This document shows positions 17,136-25,603 of a DNA stretch of 29,283 nucleotides, one piece after another. A program made the translations under genes and the position numbers. The first letter of the stretch is position 1. Every line of letters starts with the position of its first letter. Source of the DNA: CAZISM01 sp964541895 (GTDB lineage Bacteria; Zhuqueibacterota; Zhuqueibacteria; Residuimicrobiales; Residuimicrobiaceae); the NCBI GenBank assembly GCA_964541895.1, contig CAZISM010000069.1, positions 1-29,283 on the forward strand, given 5' to 3'. The notes below the pieces were generated by a model, which searched no databases, was not told where the DNA came from, and worked only from the letters and a program-made list of their open reading frames with translations.

Positions 17136-17193
17136 CCAACATCCATCCATGCTTTGAACCTCCCATGGACCCTTTGCAGAGGAGAATGTCCAA

Positions 17194-18432
17194 ATGAAGA
17201 TCAGAATGATTCTAGTCCCACTACTGGTATTGATGCTGGCGGCTCCTGCCCTCCCTCAACCCAAAGCGTTGGCTTATAAATGGAAGCATTTATCTACAGT
17301 CAACCAGGATCTCGACCCCCCTAACGCCGGCCAACAACAAACATCATCGACGGTGATGGACGTAGACAAAGATGGCATTAATGATTTTCTCATCACCGAA
17401 CGCACGTTGACCCCTTCAGTCGTCTGGTATCGTTACAGTGCACAGGGCTGGAGCAAATATGTGGTGGACGAGGAGCCATTGCACATAGAGGCCGGATCCG
17501 TGGCTATGGATGTGGATAAGGACGGGGATCTGGATTTTATCGCCGGCGGTGACTGGCTGAGCAATCGGGTTTGGTGGTGGGAAAATCCCTTTCCAAAATA
17601 TCATCCACAGAAAAGTTGGGCTCGTCGTGAAATCAAGAATTTCGGATCCTGTAAACACCATGACCAGATGACCGGAGATTTCAACGGTGACGGGAAGGAT
17701 GAATTGGTGTTCTGGAATCAGGATGCTCAAAAGCTCTATCTGGCCCTGCCGCCCGCTGACCCGCGTTCCGCGCGTTCCTGGGAATGTCTGGAGATTTATG
17801 CTTGGAGCATGGACAGTGAAATGCAGCAGCGCGGCTGGTATCCGAGTTTTAAAAAAGTCAATGAACATGAAGGTTTTGCTAAGGCGGACGTGGATGGCGA
17901 TGGTGTTTGCGATATAATCGGAGGAGGCCGCTGGTTTAAGCACATCGCGAACAACACATTCAGTGTGAATCTCATCGATGCATCATATGCGTTCAGTCGA
18001 GCGGCTGCCGGACAATTGATACAGGGCGGCCGTCCGGAAGTCATTTTGGTGGTCGGCGATGGGATCGCCCCGATGATGATGTATGAATGGCAAAACATGA
18101 CCTGGGTAGGCAAAGAGATCGCCGCCGATGTGGATGGCGGGCATTCTTTGGCCGTGTTGGATTTTAACGGCGATGGGCATCTGGATATATGGAGTGCAGA
18201 AATGCGGTTGAACAACGGCAATCCGGATGCGAAAAATAGAATTTTTTTCGGTGACGGCAAGGGGCATTTCGGTGAAATGCTCATCTCCAGCGGCCTATGC
18301 TTGCATGAATCGAAAATGGCCGACCTTGATGGGGACGGCGATTTTGATATTCTCGGCAAGCCCTATTCCTGGGGAACTCCCCGACTGGATATTTGGCTTA
18401 ATGAAGGTCCGATGATCGGCAAAACACCATAA
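17194..18432 (+). CDS. Secreted FG-GAP/VCBS-repeat beta-propeller protein (copy 2)
   Basis: 412 residues. The signal peptide MKIRMILVPLLVLMLAAPALPQ is followed by the same propeller as the preceding gene: DVDKDGINDFL, DVDKDGDLDFI, DFNGDGKDELV, DVDGDGVCDII, DFNGDGHLDIW, DLDGDGDFDIL. The order of elements (WWWENPFP, KHHDQMTGDF, VFWNQ, GGGRWFKH, VVGDGIAPMMMYEW) is the same throughout, so this is a tandem duplication. AGAGGAGAA precedes the ATG. Only 58 bp separates it from copy 1 and 56 bp from the next gene's chosen start, so all three are probably co-transcribed. Keeping two copies suggests different ligands or partners. Confidence 0.85.
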   Translation: MKIRMILVPLLVLMLAAPALPQPKALAYKWKHLSTVNQDLDPPNAGQQQTSSTVMDVDKDGINDFLITERTLTPSVVWYRYSAQGWSKYVVDEEPLHIEAGSVAMDVDKDGDLDFIAGGDWLSNRVWWWENPFPKYHPQKSWARREIKNFGSCKHHDQMTGDFNGDGKDELVFWNQDAQKLYLALPPADPRSARSWECLEIYAWSMDSEMQQRGWYPSFKKVNEHEGFAKADVDGDGVCDIIGGGRWFKHIANNTFSVNLIDASYAFSRAAAGQLIQGGRPEVILVVGDGIAPMMMYEWQNMTWVGKEIAADVDGGHSLAVLDFNGDGHLDIWSAEMRLNNGNPDAKNRIFFGDGKGHFGEMLISSGLCLHESKMADLDGDGDFDILGKPYSWGTPRLDIWLNEGPMIGKTP

Positions 18433-18488
18433 CCGGTATAATCGTAATTACCATAACAGGATTGTATTTCAAAAGGATAGGAAATGAT

Positions 18489-19745
18489 ATGAACATCAGA
18501 ACCGTGGTAGCTGTGTTGCTTTTTTCAATTGAGGTGCTCTTTGCTCAGGGCGTTTTTTTCCGTGAATACTGGAATGTGTTTGATGGCGCCATCAATAACA
18601 ATCTCAGGGAAACCAGATTACGAGCCAATGATCCGGACATAACGCTGCATCCCAATTTCGGCAAAAGAGCGGATAGCTGGCAGAACGGGTTGGCGCTGGT
18701 GCAGGTGACGGAAGATCTGTTTCAGCTCGAGTCCGCGGCCGTGTACCTGGAACTGTGGGGCGGCCATCCGGGTGTAAGCAACAAGCGATTTGTACTGAAC
18801 GGCAAAGGTACCTATGCCATTCCGGAACAGGGTACCGTGGAAAACAATTGCGTCTATTCCTACCCGCTCATTCCCATAAAGATCCAGCATTTGGTGCCCG
18901 GCACGAACGCGCTGCTGTTTTCTGTTGATCGAGGACGCTCCTTTTGGGGCAATATGATCATCGATGAAGCCGCGGTCCGCTGTTATCTGAAACCGGACCA
19001 TCCGGATCTGGCCCGGTTGGGCTTGCAGGGCTTTGCCGCCCTTGTGCAGACGCCGTCCAGTCAGGTCACGGATCAGACGCCGCTCTCGGTAACCATTCCG
19101 GCGTCCCTCATGGATTCAGTGGCATCCGTGGACTATTTCGCCCGCTATGCCGGTTATGATGAGAATTCCGATATGATCGAGAATGATTGGCACGGCTATA
19201 CCCATGATAAAAAATATCAGGGTCATATCGGCCACTCGACTATGGCGCCGTTTGCCCTGTCCTGGGACACTCGCTGGATCCCGGCACAAGGGCAAGCGAT
19301 GGCGGTCATGGCCCGCATTAATTTTAAAAGCGGCCTCTCCTATTTTACCCCGGTCCAGGATGGACTGTTTTTTCCTGCGAAACGTAAGCGGGTCCTGATG
19401 GTCACCTGTGCTGATCTTCCACATCCTTTCTGGGTACGGGCTCAAAAGGAACAAAAAGCGCATTTCAAAATTCCGTTTGCGATCTCTGAGATAGAATCCG
19501 TACGCTTGTTGGTGCGCATTTGGGACGGAGGCGAAGGCACCGTAACAAATCCGTTTACCATCAACGGTCATAATTATCCCATTACCTCAGGCAAGGCCAA
19601 TCATGATGTGGTGTTTACCGACTGCCTGGTGCAGTTGTCCCACCTGAAAAGCGGCGACAACGAAATCCGCCTGCTGTCAGACACGGAGCATCATGGCATC
19701 GAGATGCTGCTGCCGGGGCCTGCGCTGCTGGTGCGGTTAAAATAA
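18489..19745 (+). CDS. Secreted beta-rich protein of unknown function (three-part)
   Basis: 418 residues from the ATG at 18489 (AAAAGGATAGGAAA upstream); an in-frame TTG at 18462 would spoil the signal peptide MNIRTVVAVLLFSIEVLFAQ. I do not recognise a named family. Three parts can be seen. An N-terminal domain (about 20-165) contains YLELWGGHPGVSNKRFVLNG and HLVPGTNALLF. A middle region (about 185-310) has Ig/fibronectin-like strands (SVTIPASLMDSVASVDYFARY). A C-terminal domain (about 320-418) contains VRIWDGGEGTVTNPFTINGH and HLKSGDNEIRLLSD, echoing the N-terminal one. The '.WGGH.G....F..NG' pattern suggests carbohydrate-binding beta-sandwiches, but no catalytic residues are evident. A decayed relative lies at 20978-21578. 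Confidence 0.7.
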   Translation: MNIRTVVAVLLFSIEVLFAQGVFFREYWNVFDGAINNNLRETRLRANDPDITLHPNFGKRADSWQNGLALVQVTEDLFQLESAAVYLELWGGHPGVSNKRFVLNGKGTYAIPEQGTVENNCVYSYPLIPIKIQHLVPGTNALLFSVDRGRSFWGNMIIDEAAVRCYLKPDHPDLARLGLQGFAALVQTPSSQVTDQTPLSVTIPASLMDSVASVDYFARYAGYDENSDMIENDWHGYTHDKKYQGHIGHSTMAPFALSWDTRWIPAQGQAMAVMARINFKSGLSYFTPVQDGLFFPAKRKRVLMVTCADLPHPFWVRAQKEQKAHFKIPFAISEIESVRLLVRIWDGGEGTVTNPFTINGHNYPITSGKANHDVVFTDCLVQLSHLKSGDNEIRLLSDTEHHGIEMLLPGPALLVRLK

Positions 19746-19761
19746 TTTATAAAAAAAGTAG

Positions 19762-19799
19762 TTGACAATTGAGAAATAATTGTTAACTTAGTGCGTTAA
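19762..19799 (+). promoter_or_regulatory. Promoter with operator-like motif shared with the GntR/E1-E2 operon
   Basis: TTGACA (19762-19767) with a 16-bp spacer to TAACTT (19784-19789). The motif AACTTAGTGCGTTAA (19785-19799) covers the -10 region and is flanked to form GTTAAC-N7-GTTAAC (19783-19801), a perfect 6-bp dyad. It matches the site at 3001-2987 at 14 of 15 bases. Both sites are preceded by AGTTGACA, and AAAGAC follows downstream in both. It would drive the genes from 20274 onward. Confidence 0.65.
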
Positions 19800-20079
19800 C
19801 CAAAGACGTTTTCATTTCTTTATGCACAGCACATTATTCATCATGTGCTGTGCCGTACACGAGCATAGCCTCAATATCATTGAAAACAACCAATCTTCGA
19901 CACGGATGATAACTCTGCTATCAAGATTACAGCCACGTGGAAATGCCGTCAAAGCGATGGTATGTATCGAGTATGCATTTCTTAGAGCGTTATCATCCCT
20001 GGTCGGGATGATGGACGTTTCAGATGCATGATGCCTGCGACATTATGGTCTATTATGAGAAAAGGTTTATAGCGGTACC

Positions 20080-20109
20080 CGCCATGTTTGCAGCAGCATG
20101 GCGTCTTTT
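20080..20109 (+). terminator. Hairpin with short T-rich tail
   Basis: CGCCATG (20080-20086) pairs with CATGGCG (20097-20103) across a 10-base loop and is followed by TCTTTT. It could end transcription from the promoter at 19762 as an attenuator. It lies too far from the 18489 gene to be its simple terminator, but could catch readthrough. Confidence 0.45.
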
Positions 20110-20126
20110 GTTCCTATCCTCCCAAA

Positions 20127-20171
20127 GCGCTCCGGTGTCGGCAATATGGGCATCGGAGCGCATATTTTTTT
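20127..20171 (+). terminator. Intrinsic-terminator-like hairpin with T run
   Basis: GCGCTCCG (20127-20134) pairs with CGGAGCGC (20154-20161), an 8-bp GC-rich stem with a 19-base loop, followed at once by ATATTTTTTT. It is the best terminator candidate in the window. It lies between the promoter at 19762 and the gene at 20274, so it may close the preceding operon or act as an attenuator. Confidence 0.6.
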
Positions 20172-20273
20172 AAGTTCGATCTGATTCTGTGCGGTGGCGA
20201 AGGGTGTGAATCGTCTCTGCCGGGCACTATGGGCACCACATCGCTCAAATCAGCTAAATGAATCGAGAACAAG

Positions 20274-20903
20274 ATGAATGGTCAAGCTCACCCGGCTCTC
20301 CGATGCAGATACCGGGTGTATGGTTTTGCCATCTTTATGTTACATGTGGTAATGCAGCCGGCAGCGGCACAGGAAATGCTTTTGTTTGACAGCACCTTTA
20401 CCGCTACCGCGGCCGAACATGGTTTTCACTATTTCCGGGTTGATTCCGGCTTTGCCGATAACTGGGTGGAGCCCTTGAATTATTTTGAAGGGACGTTTCA
20501 TTTCAGATATGAAATTCTGGATTATCCGAGTGCGGATCCGTTCATGCTGAGCGTCTGCATCTGGTCCGACGTACAGCGCTCCTCTCAGGGCAAGTGGGAA
20601 ACCTGGAGGGAAACCTGCGCGCCGAGATGGCCTATCTCCGGCCGCGGTGTCTTCACCACCTGCTCTACGCCTGCCGGGTGGTGGCAGATCAATAAACAAA
20701 ATCCAGTAGATTTCACCCGGGTTAAGGATTTTCTCAAGCTCGGTATCGTTTTCTGGTGCGCCAATGGGAAAAATCTAAGTGATTGGGTTCCTGCCGACAA
20801 GGGGTGCTGGCCGTTAAGAGACGCCTTGTTGCCGATGAAGATGCGGGTGACGGTTGTGGCCGTGGCAAAAGGGCACAATTTTTCGGGGTGGAGCGGCCGC
20901 TAG
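20274..20903 (+). CDS. Small secreted protein of unknown function
   Basis: 209 residues. An N-terminal hydrophobic stretch after a basic n-region (RCRYRVYGFAIFMLHVVMQPAAAQ) looks like a signal peptide cleaved after AAAQ. The mature part is rich in aromatic residues and Trp (NWVEPLNYFEGTFHFRYEI, CIWSDVQ, PAGWWQINKQNPVDF, GIVFWCANGKNLSDWVP) and has five Cys. It reads as a beta-rich extracellular domain; I recognise no family. The ribosome site before ATG is weak (GAGAACAAG). It lies just after the terminator-like hairpins and just before the decayed beta-rich gene. The composition is consistent with a ligand-binding protein, but no function can be assigned. Confidence 0.55.
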   Translation: MNGQAHPALRCRYRVYGFAIFMLHVVMQPAAAQEMLLFDSTFTATAAEHGFHYFRVDSGFADNWVEPLNYFEGTFHFRYEILDYPSADPFMLSVCIWSDVQRSSQGKWETWRETCAPRWPISGRGVFTTCSTPAGWWQINKQNPVDFTRVKDFLKLGIVFWCANGKNLSDWVPADKGCWPLRDALLPMKMRVTVVAVAKGHNFSGWSGR

Positions 20904-20977
20904 CAGGTAACAGGGGCTCCCGGTTTTCGAAAAATTGTTTTCAATGCAACGATTGAGCGAACGTTACGAGGTATGCC

Positions 20978-21578
20978 ATGGTCAAGATCATAATGCTGGC
21001 TGTCCTGTTCTGTGTCATTGCCGTTTTCGCCCAACCCGGACCTGGCGAAATTTTCAAAGAGTTCGTCTATGACCCTTCTCCCGGATATCAGTTTGACGAA
21101 CTGGATCCTGACGCAAAATATGATTTCAGTGATGAACCCGGTTTTGCCAACAGGCCGCGCCGGGTTCCGAGAAAACTGAATCTCGATTTAAACGACGCCG
21201 TTCGAGCCGAGGTCAGTGTGGAATATTGGGGCGGGCACAGCGGCACAGCGGAGCAAAAGTTTCGTGCCAACGCTCATGACTGGATCATGGTGCCTCAGCC
21301 TCATAACACGCCGACCGCACCGCAATGCTACTACCGGACCATGCTGGGCAACGAATCCGTGCCCATCCCGCTCAGCCACCTCAAACACGGAGCCAATGAA
21401 TTCCAGTTTACGTGTGGCGGTCAAATATGTTATAATTTTTACTGGGGACTCCATTCCCGTCCCGGTTAAATTGCTCAGAAACGGCGAAAATTCATTTTTT
21501 ATCTATGCTGAAACGGACGAGCACGCAGCTGAAGTAAACTGGCCGGGTCCGGTTTTGCTGGTGGAATACGCCAAATAG
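20978..21578 (+). pseudogene. Decayed, internally deleted relative of the 18489 beta-rich secreted protein
   Basis: The frame from the ATG at 20978 (GAGGTA upstream; signal peptide MVKIIMLAVLFCVIAVFAQP) encodes 163 residues that match the N-terminal domain of the 18489 product: VEYWGGHSGTAEQKFRANAHDWIMVP against YLELWGGHPGVSNKRFVLNG, and PLSHLKHGANEFQF against KIQHLVPGTNALLF. It stops at 21469. From about 21425 a different frame continues to 21578 with LLRNGENSFFIYAETDEH and NWPGPVLLVEYAK, matching the last 40 residues of the 18489 product (LKSGDNEIRLL, LPGPALLVRLK). The roughly 210 residues between are missing. So a deletion joined the two ends out of frame. A sequencing error could explain the frame change but not the missing middle. 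A short product could still be secreted. Confidence 0.65.
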
Positions 21579-21690
21579 CAAAAGATGCGGCGGTATCAGG
21601 CCGATGTTCAACAGGGTTGAATGGCTGATACAGGTTTTATCACAGATCGGCAATAAACGACTGCCTAACACCAAACTCGAGGTGGTACCT

Positions 21691-23727
21691 ATGAAACGAA
21701 ATGCGGTTTCTCTGACGGTTCTTTTTGTATGTGGCATCCTGGCGACGGCGGCTATGGCTCAGCCTGTGCCTGTTCCCAATGTGCAATGGCGCCATTTTTC
21801 GACGGAAAAGGGAGTGATCCCGGCGCCCAACGCCAGCGAGCAACAAACTTCCTGTGCGGTCCTGGATATCGATCAGGACGGCATGCTTGATATCGTGGTC
21901 ACAGAACGGCAAAAAACACCTTCGGTGGTTTGGTATAAAAAAACCGGCGAGGCCTGGACAAAATACATAATCGACAACACGGTGCAAAAAATTGAAGCCG
22001 GCCACGCCGTCTATGACGTGGATCGGGACGGCGACACCGATGTTATATTCGGCGGCGAAGGCAACAGCAATCAAATCTGGTGGTGGGAAAATCCATACCC
22101 GGACCTCGATCCGCAAACCCCCTGGCAGCGACACCTCATCAAAAATTCCGGCAAGAACAAGCACCACGACCTGCTGCTAGTCGATTTCGACGGCGATTTC
22201 AGGGATGAATTGGTCTTTTGGAACCAGGGCAGCAACGGTTTGTATTATGCGGAATTCCCGGAAAATCCCAAATCGAATAAGGAGTGGCCCTATTTCCCCA
22301 TCTACACCTACTCTTCGAGCAGTGAAATGGCGCCTCGTGGCACCTATCCTTCCTGGAAAGGCGTGAACGAGCACGAGGGATTGGCCGCTGCGGATATGGA
22401 CGGTGATGGCGTCAATGACATCGTCGGCGGCGGCCGCTGGTTCAAACATCTGGGCAGCGGCAAATTTGCCGAGAACATTATTGACGCCAGTTACACCTTC
22501 AGCCGCAGTGCCGCCGGACAACTCGTAGAGGGCGGGCTGCCTGAGGTGGTGCTGGTGGTCGGTGACGGCCTGGCTCCGATGATGATGTACGAAAATCAGA
22601 AAGGAACCTGGAAACCCAAGGTTCTGGTGCCGGAAGTGGACAACGGTCACTCCCTGGCTATCCTTGATTTCAACAACGACGGCCATCTCGATATCTGCAA
22701 CGGTGAAATGCGCTTCAAGAAAGACCATAATCCGGATGCCAAGCTGCGTATCCTGCTGGGCGACGGCAAGGGAAATTTCACCGACTATGTGATCAACGAA
22801 GGCTTCAGCCATCATGAAAACCAGTTTGTCGATCTGGACGCCGACGGTGATATCGACATTCTCGGTAAGCCTTATGCCTTCCGGGCTCCCGGATTGGATA
22901 TCTGGCTGCAAAATGGCACCGGCGAACAGACCTCCCTGCGCAAAGGCTCTTTTTCGGGTGAGATCGGTTTGCAGCCCTACAGCCTGCGCTTCGAATTCAA
23001 AAAAGATGTTCCGGCGACCGTGGCCAAAATCAAGGAATGGGGCATCAAGCAGGTGGAAGTCTCCGGTTACTATGGTAAAACCCCTGCAGAGTTTAAAAAG
23101 CTGCTCGACCAAAACGGTTTGAAATGCCCGGCGATGATTTTTGGGTATGAGCGGTTCTTGAACGATATGGATGCCATGGTTAAAGAGGCCAGGATGTTCG
23201 GCGCCAAATATGTCGGCATCGGCTGGATTCCTCACGATGCCGGCAAGTTTGACCTGGCCAAAGCCAATGAGGTGATCCGTGATTTCAATCGGTTTGCCGA
23301 AAAGCTCAAAGCCGCCGGTATGACCTTCTTCTATCATCCCCATGGTTACGAGTTCAGCGCACATGAAAACGGCACCCTGATGGATTATATCATCCGCAAC
23401 ACCAAGCCGGAAGTCAAATACGAGCTGGATACCTTCTGGGCGATCCTCGCCGGCGCCGATCCGCTGGGGCTGCTGAAAAAGCATCCGGGGCGGTTCGCTC
23501 TGGTTCATATTAAAGATCTGCGCAAAGGCACCCCCCTTTCCGGAACCGGTCATGCCGCGGATGAGACCAGCGTAGCGGCCGGCGCCGGGATTGTAAATTT
23601 TCCGGCCGTGTTGCGCGAAGCGGCCAAACAAAAGATCAAGCTTTATTTTATCGAGGATGAAGCCAAAGAGGCCGTCGAGCAGATTCCGTCAAGCCTGAAA
23701 TATCTAAAATCACTGAGCGAACGGTAA
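21691..23727 (+). CDS. Secreted fusion: FG-GAP/VCBS propeller plus sugar isomerase/epimerase TIM barrel
   Basis: 678 residues from the ATG at 21691 (GAGGTGG upstream); the frame is open to 21604, but the 21691 start gives a clean signal peptide MKRNAVSLTVLFVCGILATAAMA. Residues about 25-405 repeat the propeller of the 15918 and 17194 products, with six D.D.DG..D loops (DIDQDGMLDIV to DLDADGDIDIL), WWWENPYPDLDPQ and GGGRWFKH. Residues about 425-675 are a xylose-isomerase-like TIM barrel: GLQPYSLRFEFKKD, VEVSGYYGKTPAEFKKLLDQNGL, YHPHGYEF, YELDTFWAILAGADP, LVHIKDL and LYFIEDE, the Glu/His/Asp positions expected to bind a divalent metal. Barrels of this kind act on sugars or 3-keto-sugars; the substrate is unknown. 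Export of a propeller-linked isomerase is unusual. Confidence 0.82.
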   Translation: MKRNAVSLTVLFVCGILATAAMAQPVPVPNVQWRHFSTEKGVIPAPNASEQQTSCAVLDIDQDGMLDIVVTERQKTPSVVWYKKTGEAWTKYIIDNTVQKIEAGHAVYDVDRDGDTDVIFGGEGNSNQIWWWENPYPDLDPQTPWQRHLIKNSGKNKHHDLLLVDFDGDFRDELVFWNQGSNGLYYAEFPENPKSNKEWPYFPIYTYSSSSEMAPRGTYPSWKGVNEHEGLAAADMDGDGVNDIVGGGRWFKHLGSGKFAENIIDASYTFSRSAAGQLVEGGLPEVVLVVGDGLAPMMMYENQKGTWKPKVLVPEVDNGHSLAILDFNNDGHLDICNGEMRFKKDHNPDAKLRILLGDGKGNFTDYVINEGFSHHENQFVDLDADGDIDILGKPYAFRAPGLDIWLQNGTGEQTSLRKGSFSGEIGLQPYSLRFEFKKDVPATVAKIKEWGIKQVEVSGYYGKTPAEFKKLLDQNGLKCPAMIFGYERFLNDMDAMVKEARMFGAKYVGIGWIPHDAGKFDLAKANEVIRDFNRFAEKLKAAGMTFFYHPHGYEFSAHENGTLMDYIIRNTKPEVKYELDTFWAILAGADPLGLLKKHPGRFALVHIKDLRKGTPLSGTGHAADETSVAAGAGIVNFPAVLREAAKQKIKLYFIEDEAKEAVEQIPSSLKYLKSLSER

Positions 23728-24045
23728 CATACAGCAGGCAGATCGAATCCAGAGATCAGCAAAGACGGTCGACGTCCGAGCAGCTGCACCGCTCGCAGCG
23801 GCTCCAAATTGGTCGTTACCGGAACAAAAACCCTCGTCTCGGACGAGGCAGCCGAATTTTCCTGATACCCAAAATGAGCGCTCATAACCGTGCGAAGGTT
23901 TTCCAAGCGAGATATCATGTTGATTATATATCAATTAATCTATCGAGGCAAACCATCGCAAGGCTAGCCATGGAGTGCGCCGCATTGGATAGGTTCGCTC
24001 AACGAGTAAAGCCGGATGCGCTGGTCCTTATTTTTCGGAGATAAT
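23728..24045. other. Intergenic region before the transporter gene
   Basis: 318 bp with no gene seen. A hairpin CCTCGT (23832-23837) / ACGAGG (23843-23848) with a 5-base loop is followed by GC-poor sequence ending AATTTT; it could be a weak terminator for the fusion gene. A 10-bp palindrome TGAGCGCTCA follows at about 23875-23884. The stretch at 23920-23940 is AT-rich and may hold the transporter promoter, but no convincing -35/-10 pair is seen. Confidence 0.4.
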
Positions 24046-25431
24046 ATGTCCAATAAAAGGATCTACTTGCTCTTTGTCTGTCTCGTTTCCACATTGGGTG
24101 GATTCTTGTTTGGATATGACACGGCAGTGATTTCCGGAACTCTTGCGTTCGTAAGAACTCAATTTAATATGAATGCACTGCTGGAAGGTTGGTTTGTAGG
24201 ATCCGCTTTACTGGGTTGTATCGCAGGTGTATCGTTCACAGGTTTTATTACAGATTTTTTTGGACGGAAAAAAGCATTGTTGTTATCCGCAGTGTTCCTG
24301 GCTGTGTCTGCCATTGGTTGCATGCTTGCAAAAAGTCTTACCGCACTGATAGGATACCGTCTGCTTGGTGGAGTGGGCGTTGGGATCGCCTCGATGCTCT
24401 CGCCGCTTTATATATCTGAAATATCACCACCGCTGATCCGAGGACGGATGGTATCACTATACCAGTTTGCGATAACACTCGGTATTTTGTCCGCCTATTT
24501 TGCCAATGCCAAGATACTTTCGTTTGGACAAACCGTTTCGGCAGACTTTGGGCTTTGGACATGGGTTCTCTCCAGCGAGGTGTGGCGCGGCATGTTTGGG
24601 GCCGAGATCGTGCCAGCGGTACTGTTTTTTCTATTATTGTTTTTTGTGCCTGAAAGTCCCCGCTGGCTTATGGCGAAAAACAAACGGGACAGGGCGAAGG
24701 AGGTGCTGCTCAAGTTTGTGAGCAAAGAAGCAGCGGCTAAAGAAGTCGATGATATTCAACAGGTGTTATCCGAAGAAACAGGTGATTGGCGACAACTTTT
24801 TCGCCCTGGAATCCGCCTGGCTATGTTTATAGGAATCTCTCTTGCTGTTTTGTCCCAGCTGACCGGAATTAATGCCATCATCTATTATGGACCCAAAATA
24901 TTCGAAATGGCTGGTTTCACCACCGGAGGATCATTAGGTAGCCAGGTCATCATCGGTGTCATCAATGTGCTTTTTACGCTGATTGCCATTTGGAAGATTG
25001 ATCACCTAGGCAGGCGAGTATTGTTGATGGCCGGCTGCACGGGTATGCTGATTTCCCATCTCCTCATCGGTGTACTCTTTTTCACGGACAAATCAAACGG
25101 CATCCTTCTATTGTTGTTCATGTTGAGCTTTATCGCCTTCTTTGCCTTTTCCTACGGACCTGTCATATGGACGTTGCTCTCAGAAATTTTTCCTACCCAT
25201 ATCCGCGGGAGAGCCATGTCGGTCGCTGTGCTGTCACTATGGATGGGCACCTATTTCATCGGACAAATGGTACCTTGGTTGTTTGAAAATTTAAAACCGT
25301 ATGGGACGTTTTGGCTGTTTGCCGTTATGTGTCTTCCGGCGATCTATATTGCACTAAACGTGGTTCCAGAGACAAAAGGAAAAACACTGGAAGAGATCGA
25401 ACGCTATTGGTTAACAAAAGGAAAGCAATAA
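24046..25431 (+). CDS. MFS sugar:proton symporter-type transporter (sugar porter family)
   Basis: 461 residues from the ATG at 24046, which has CGGAG six bases upstream; an ATG ten codons earlier lacks one. It has the twelve-helix layout and nearly every sugar-porter signature: GGFLFGYDTAVISG in helix 1, DFFGRKKALL after helix 2, YRLLGGVGVGIASMLSPLYISEISP and RGRMVSLYQFAITLGI, PESPRWL, QLTGINAIIYYGPKIFEMAGF in helix 7, DHLGRR, YGPVIWTLLSEIFPTHIRGRAMS and PETKGKTLEEIE at the C-terminus. These match XylE/AraE/GalP/GLUT proteins that move monosaccharides through the inner membrane. Placed between secreted propeller genes, it likely imports the monosaccharide they help release. Confidence 0.93.
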   Translation: MSNKRIYLLFVCLVSTLGGFLFGYDTAVISGTLAFVRTQFNMNALLEGWFVGSALLGCIAGVSFTGFITDFFGRKKALLLSAVFLAVSAIGCMLAKSLTALIGYRLLGGVGVGIASMLSPLYISEISPPLIRGRMVSLYQFAITLGILSAYFANAKILSFGQTVSADFGLWTWVLSSEVWRGMFGAEIVPAVLFFLLLFFVPESPRWLMAKNKRDRAKEVLLKFVSKEAAAKEVDDIQQVLSEETGDWRQLFRPGIRLAMFIGISLAVLSQLTGINAIIYYGPKIFEMAGFTTGGSLGSQVIIGVINVLFTLIAIWKIDHLGRRVLLMAGCTGMLISHLLIGVLFFTDKSNGILLLLFMLSFIAFFAFSYGPVIWTLLSEIFPTHIRGRAMSVAVLSLWMGTYFIGQMVPWLFENLKPYGTFWLFAVMCLPAIYIALNVVPETKGKTLEEIERYWLTKGKQ

Positions 25432-25603
25432 TAATCCCCGGCGCAAGCCAGGAAGGAGATGGCCGTTATCTTTTCATCGACTTTTGATCAGATATCCTTT
25501 TCAATTCCTGCGGTTATTGCCGCATTGTCATTGCTCCGTTTTTGCTTCTTTTTAAAGAGATAAAAGGCCTGTTGAATTCGAGGATGATAAATAGGAGTAA
25601 TCC

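Larger units (their letters stand above)
19746..20273. other. Intergenic region with promoter and leader hairpins
   Basis: 528 bp without a convincing gene. A 69-codon open frame (19822-20031) has no ribosome site or recognisable product and is probably chance. The region contains a promoter with the shared operator-like motif (19762-19799), followed by about 280 bp of plain sequence and two hairpins (20080-20109 and 20127-20171), the second ending in a T run. Confidence 0.6.

Noticed and set aside
15918..18432. Repeated D.DGDG coding units considered as a nucleotide tandem repeat array
   Set aside because: The repetition is explained by FG-GAP protein repeats and a gene duplication; the DNA units are diverged and there is no CRISPR-like repeat-spacer order.
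19822..20031. 69-codon plus-strand open frame downstream of the operator-bearing promoter
   Set aside because: It has no Shine-Dalgarno site, no signal or domain, and a composition like non-coding DNA; it could be a leader peptide but nothing supports that.
22177..23631. Long 484-codon minus-strand open frame opposite the propeller-isomerase gene
   Set aside because: It lies wholly antisense to a gene with clear domain signatures. Its translation is low-complexity mirror sequence of the D.DGDG repeats and shows no family motif.
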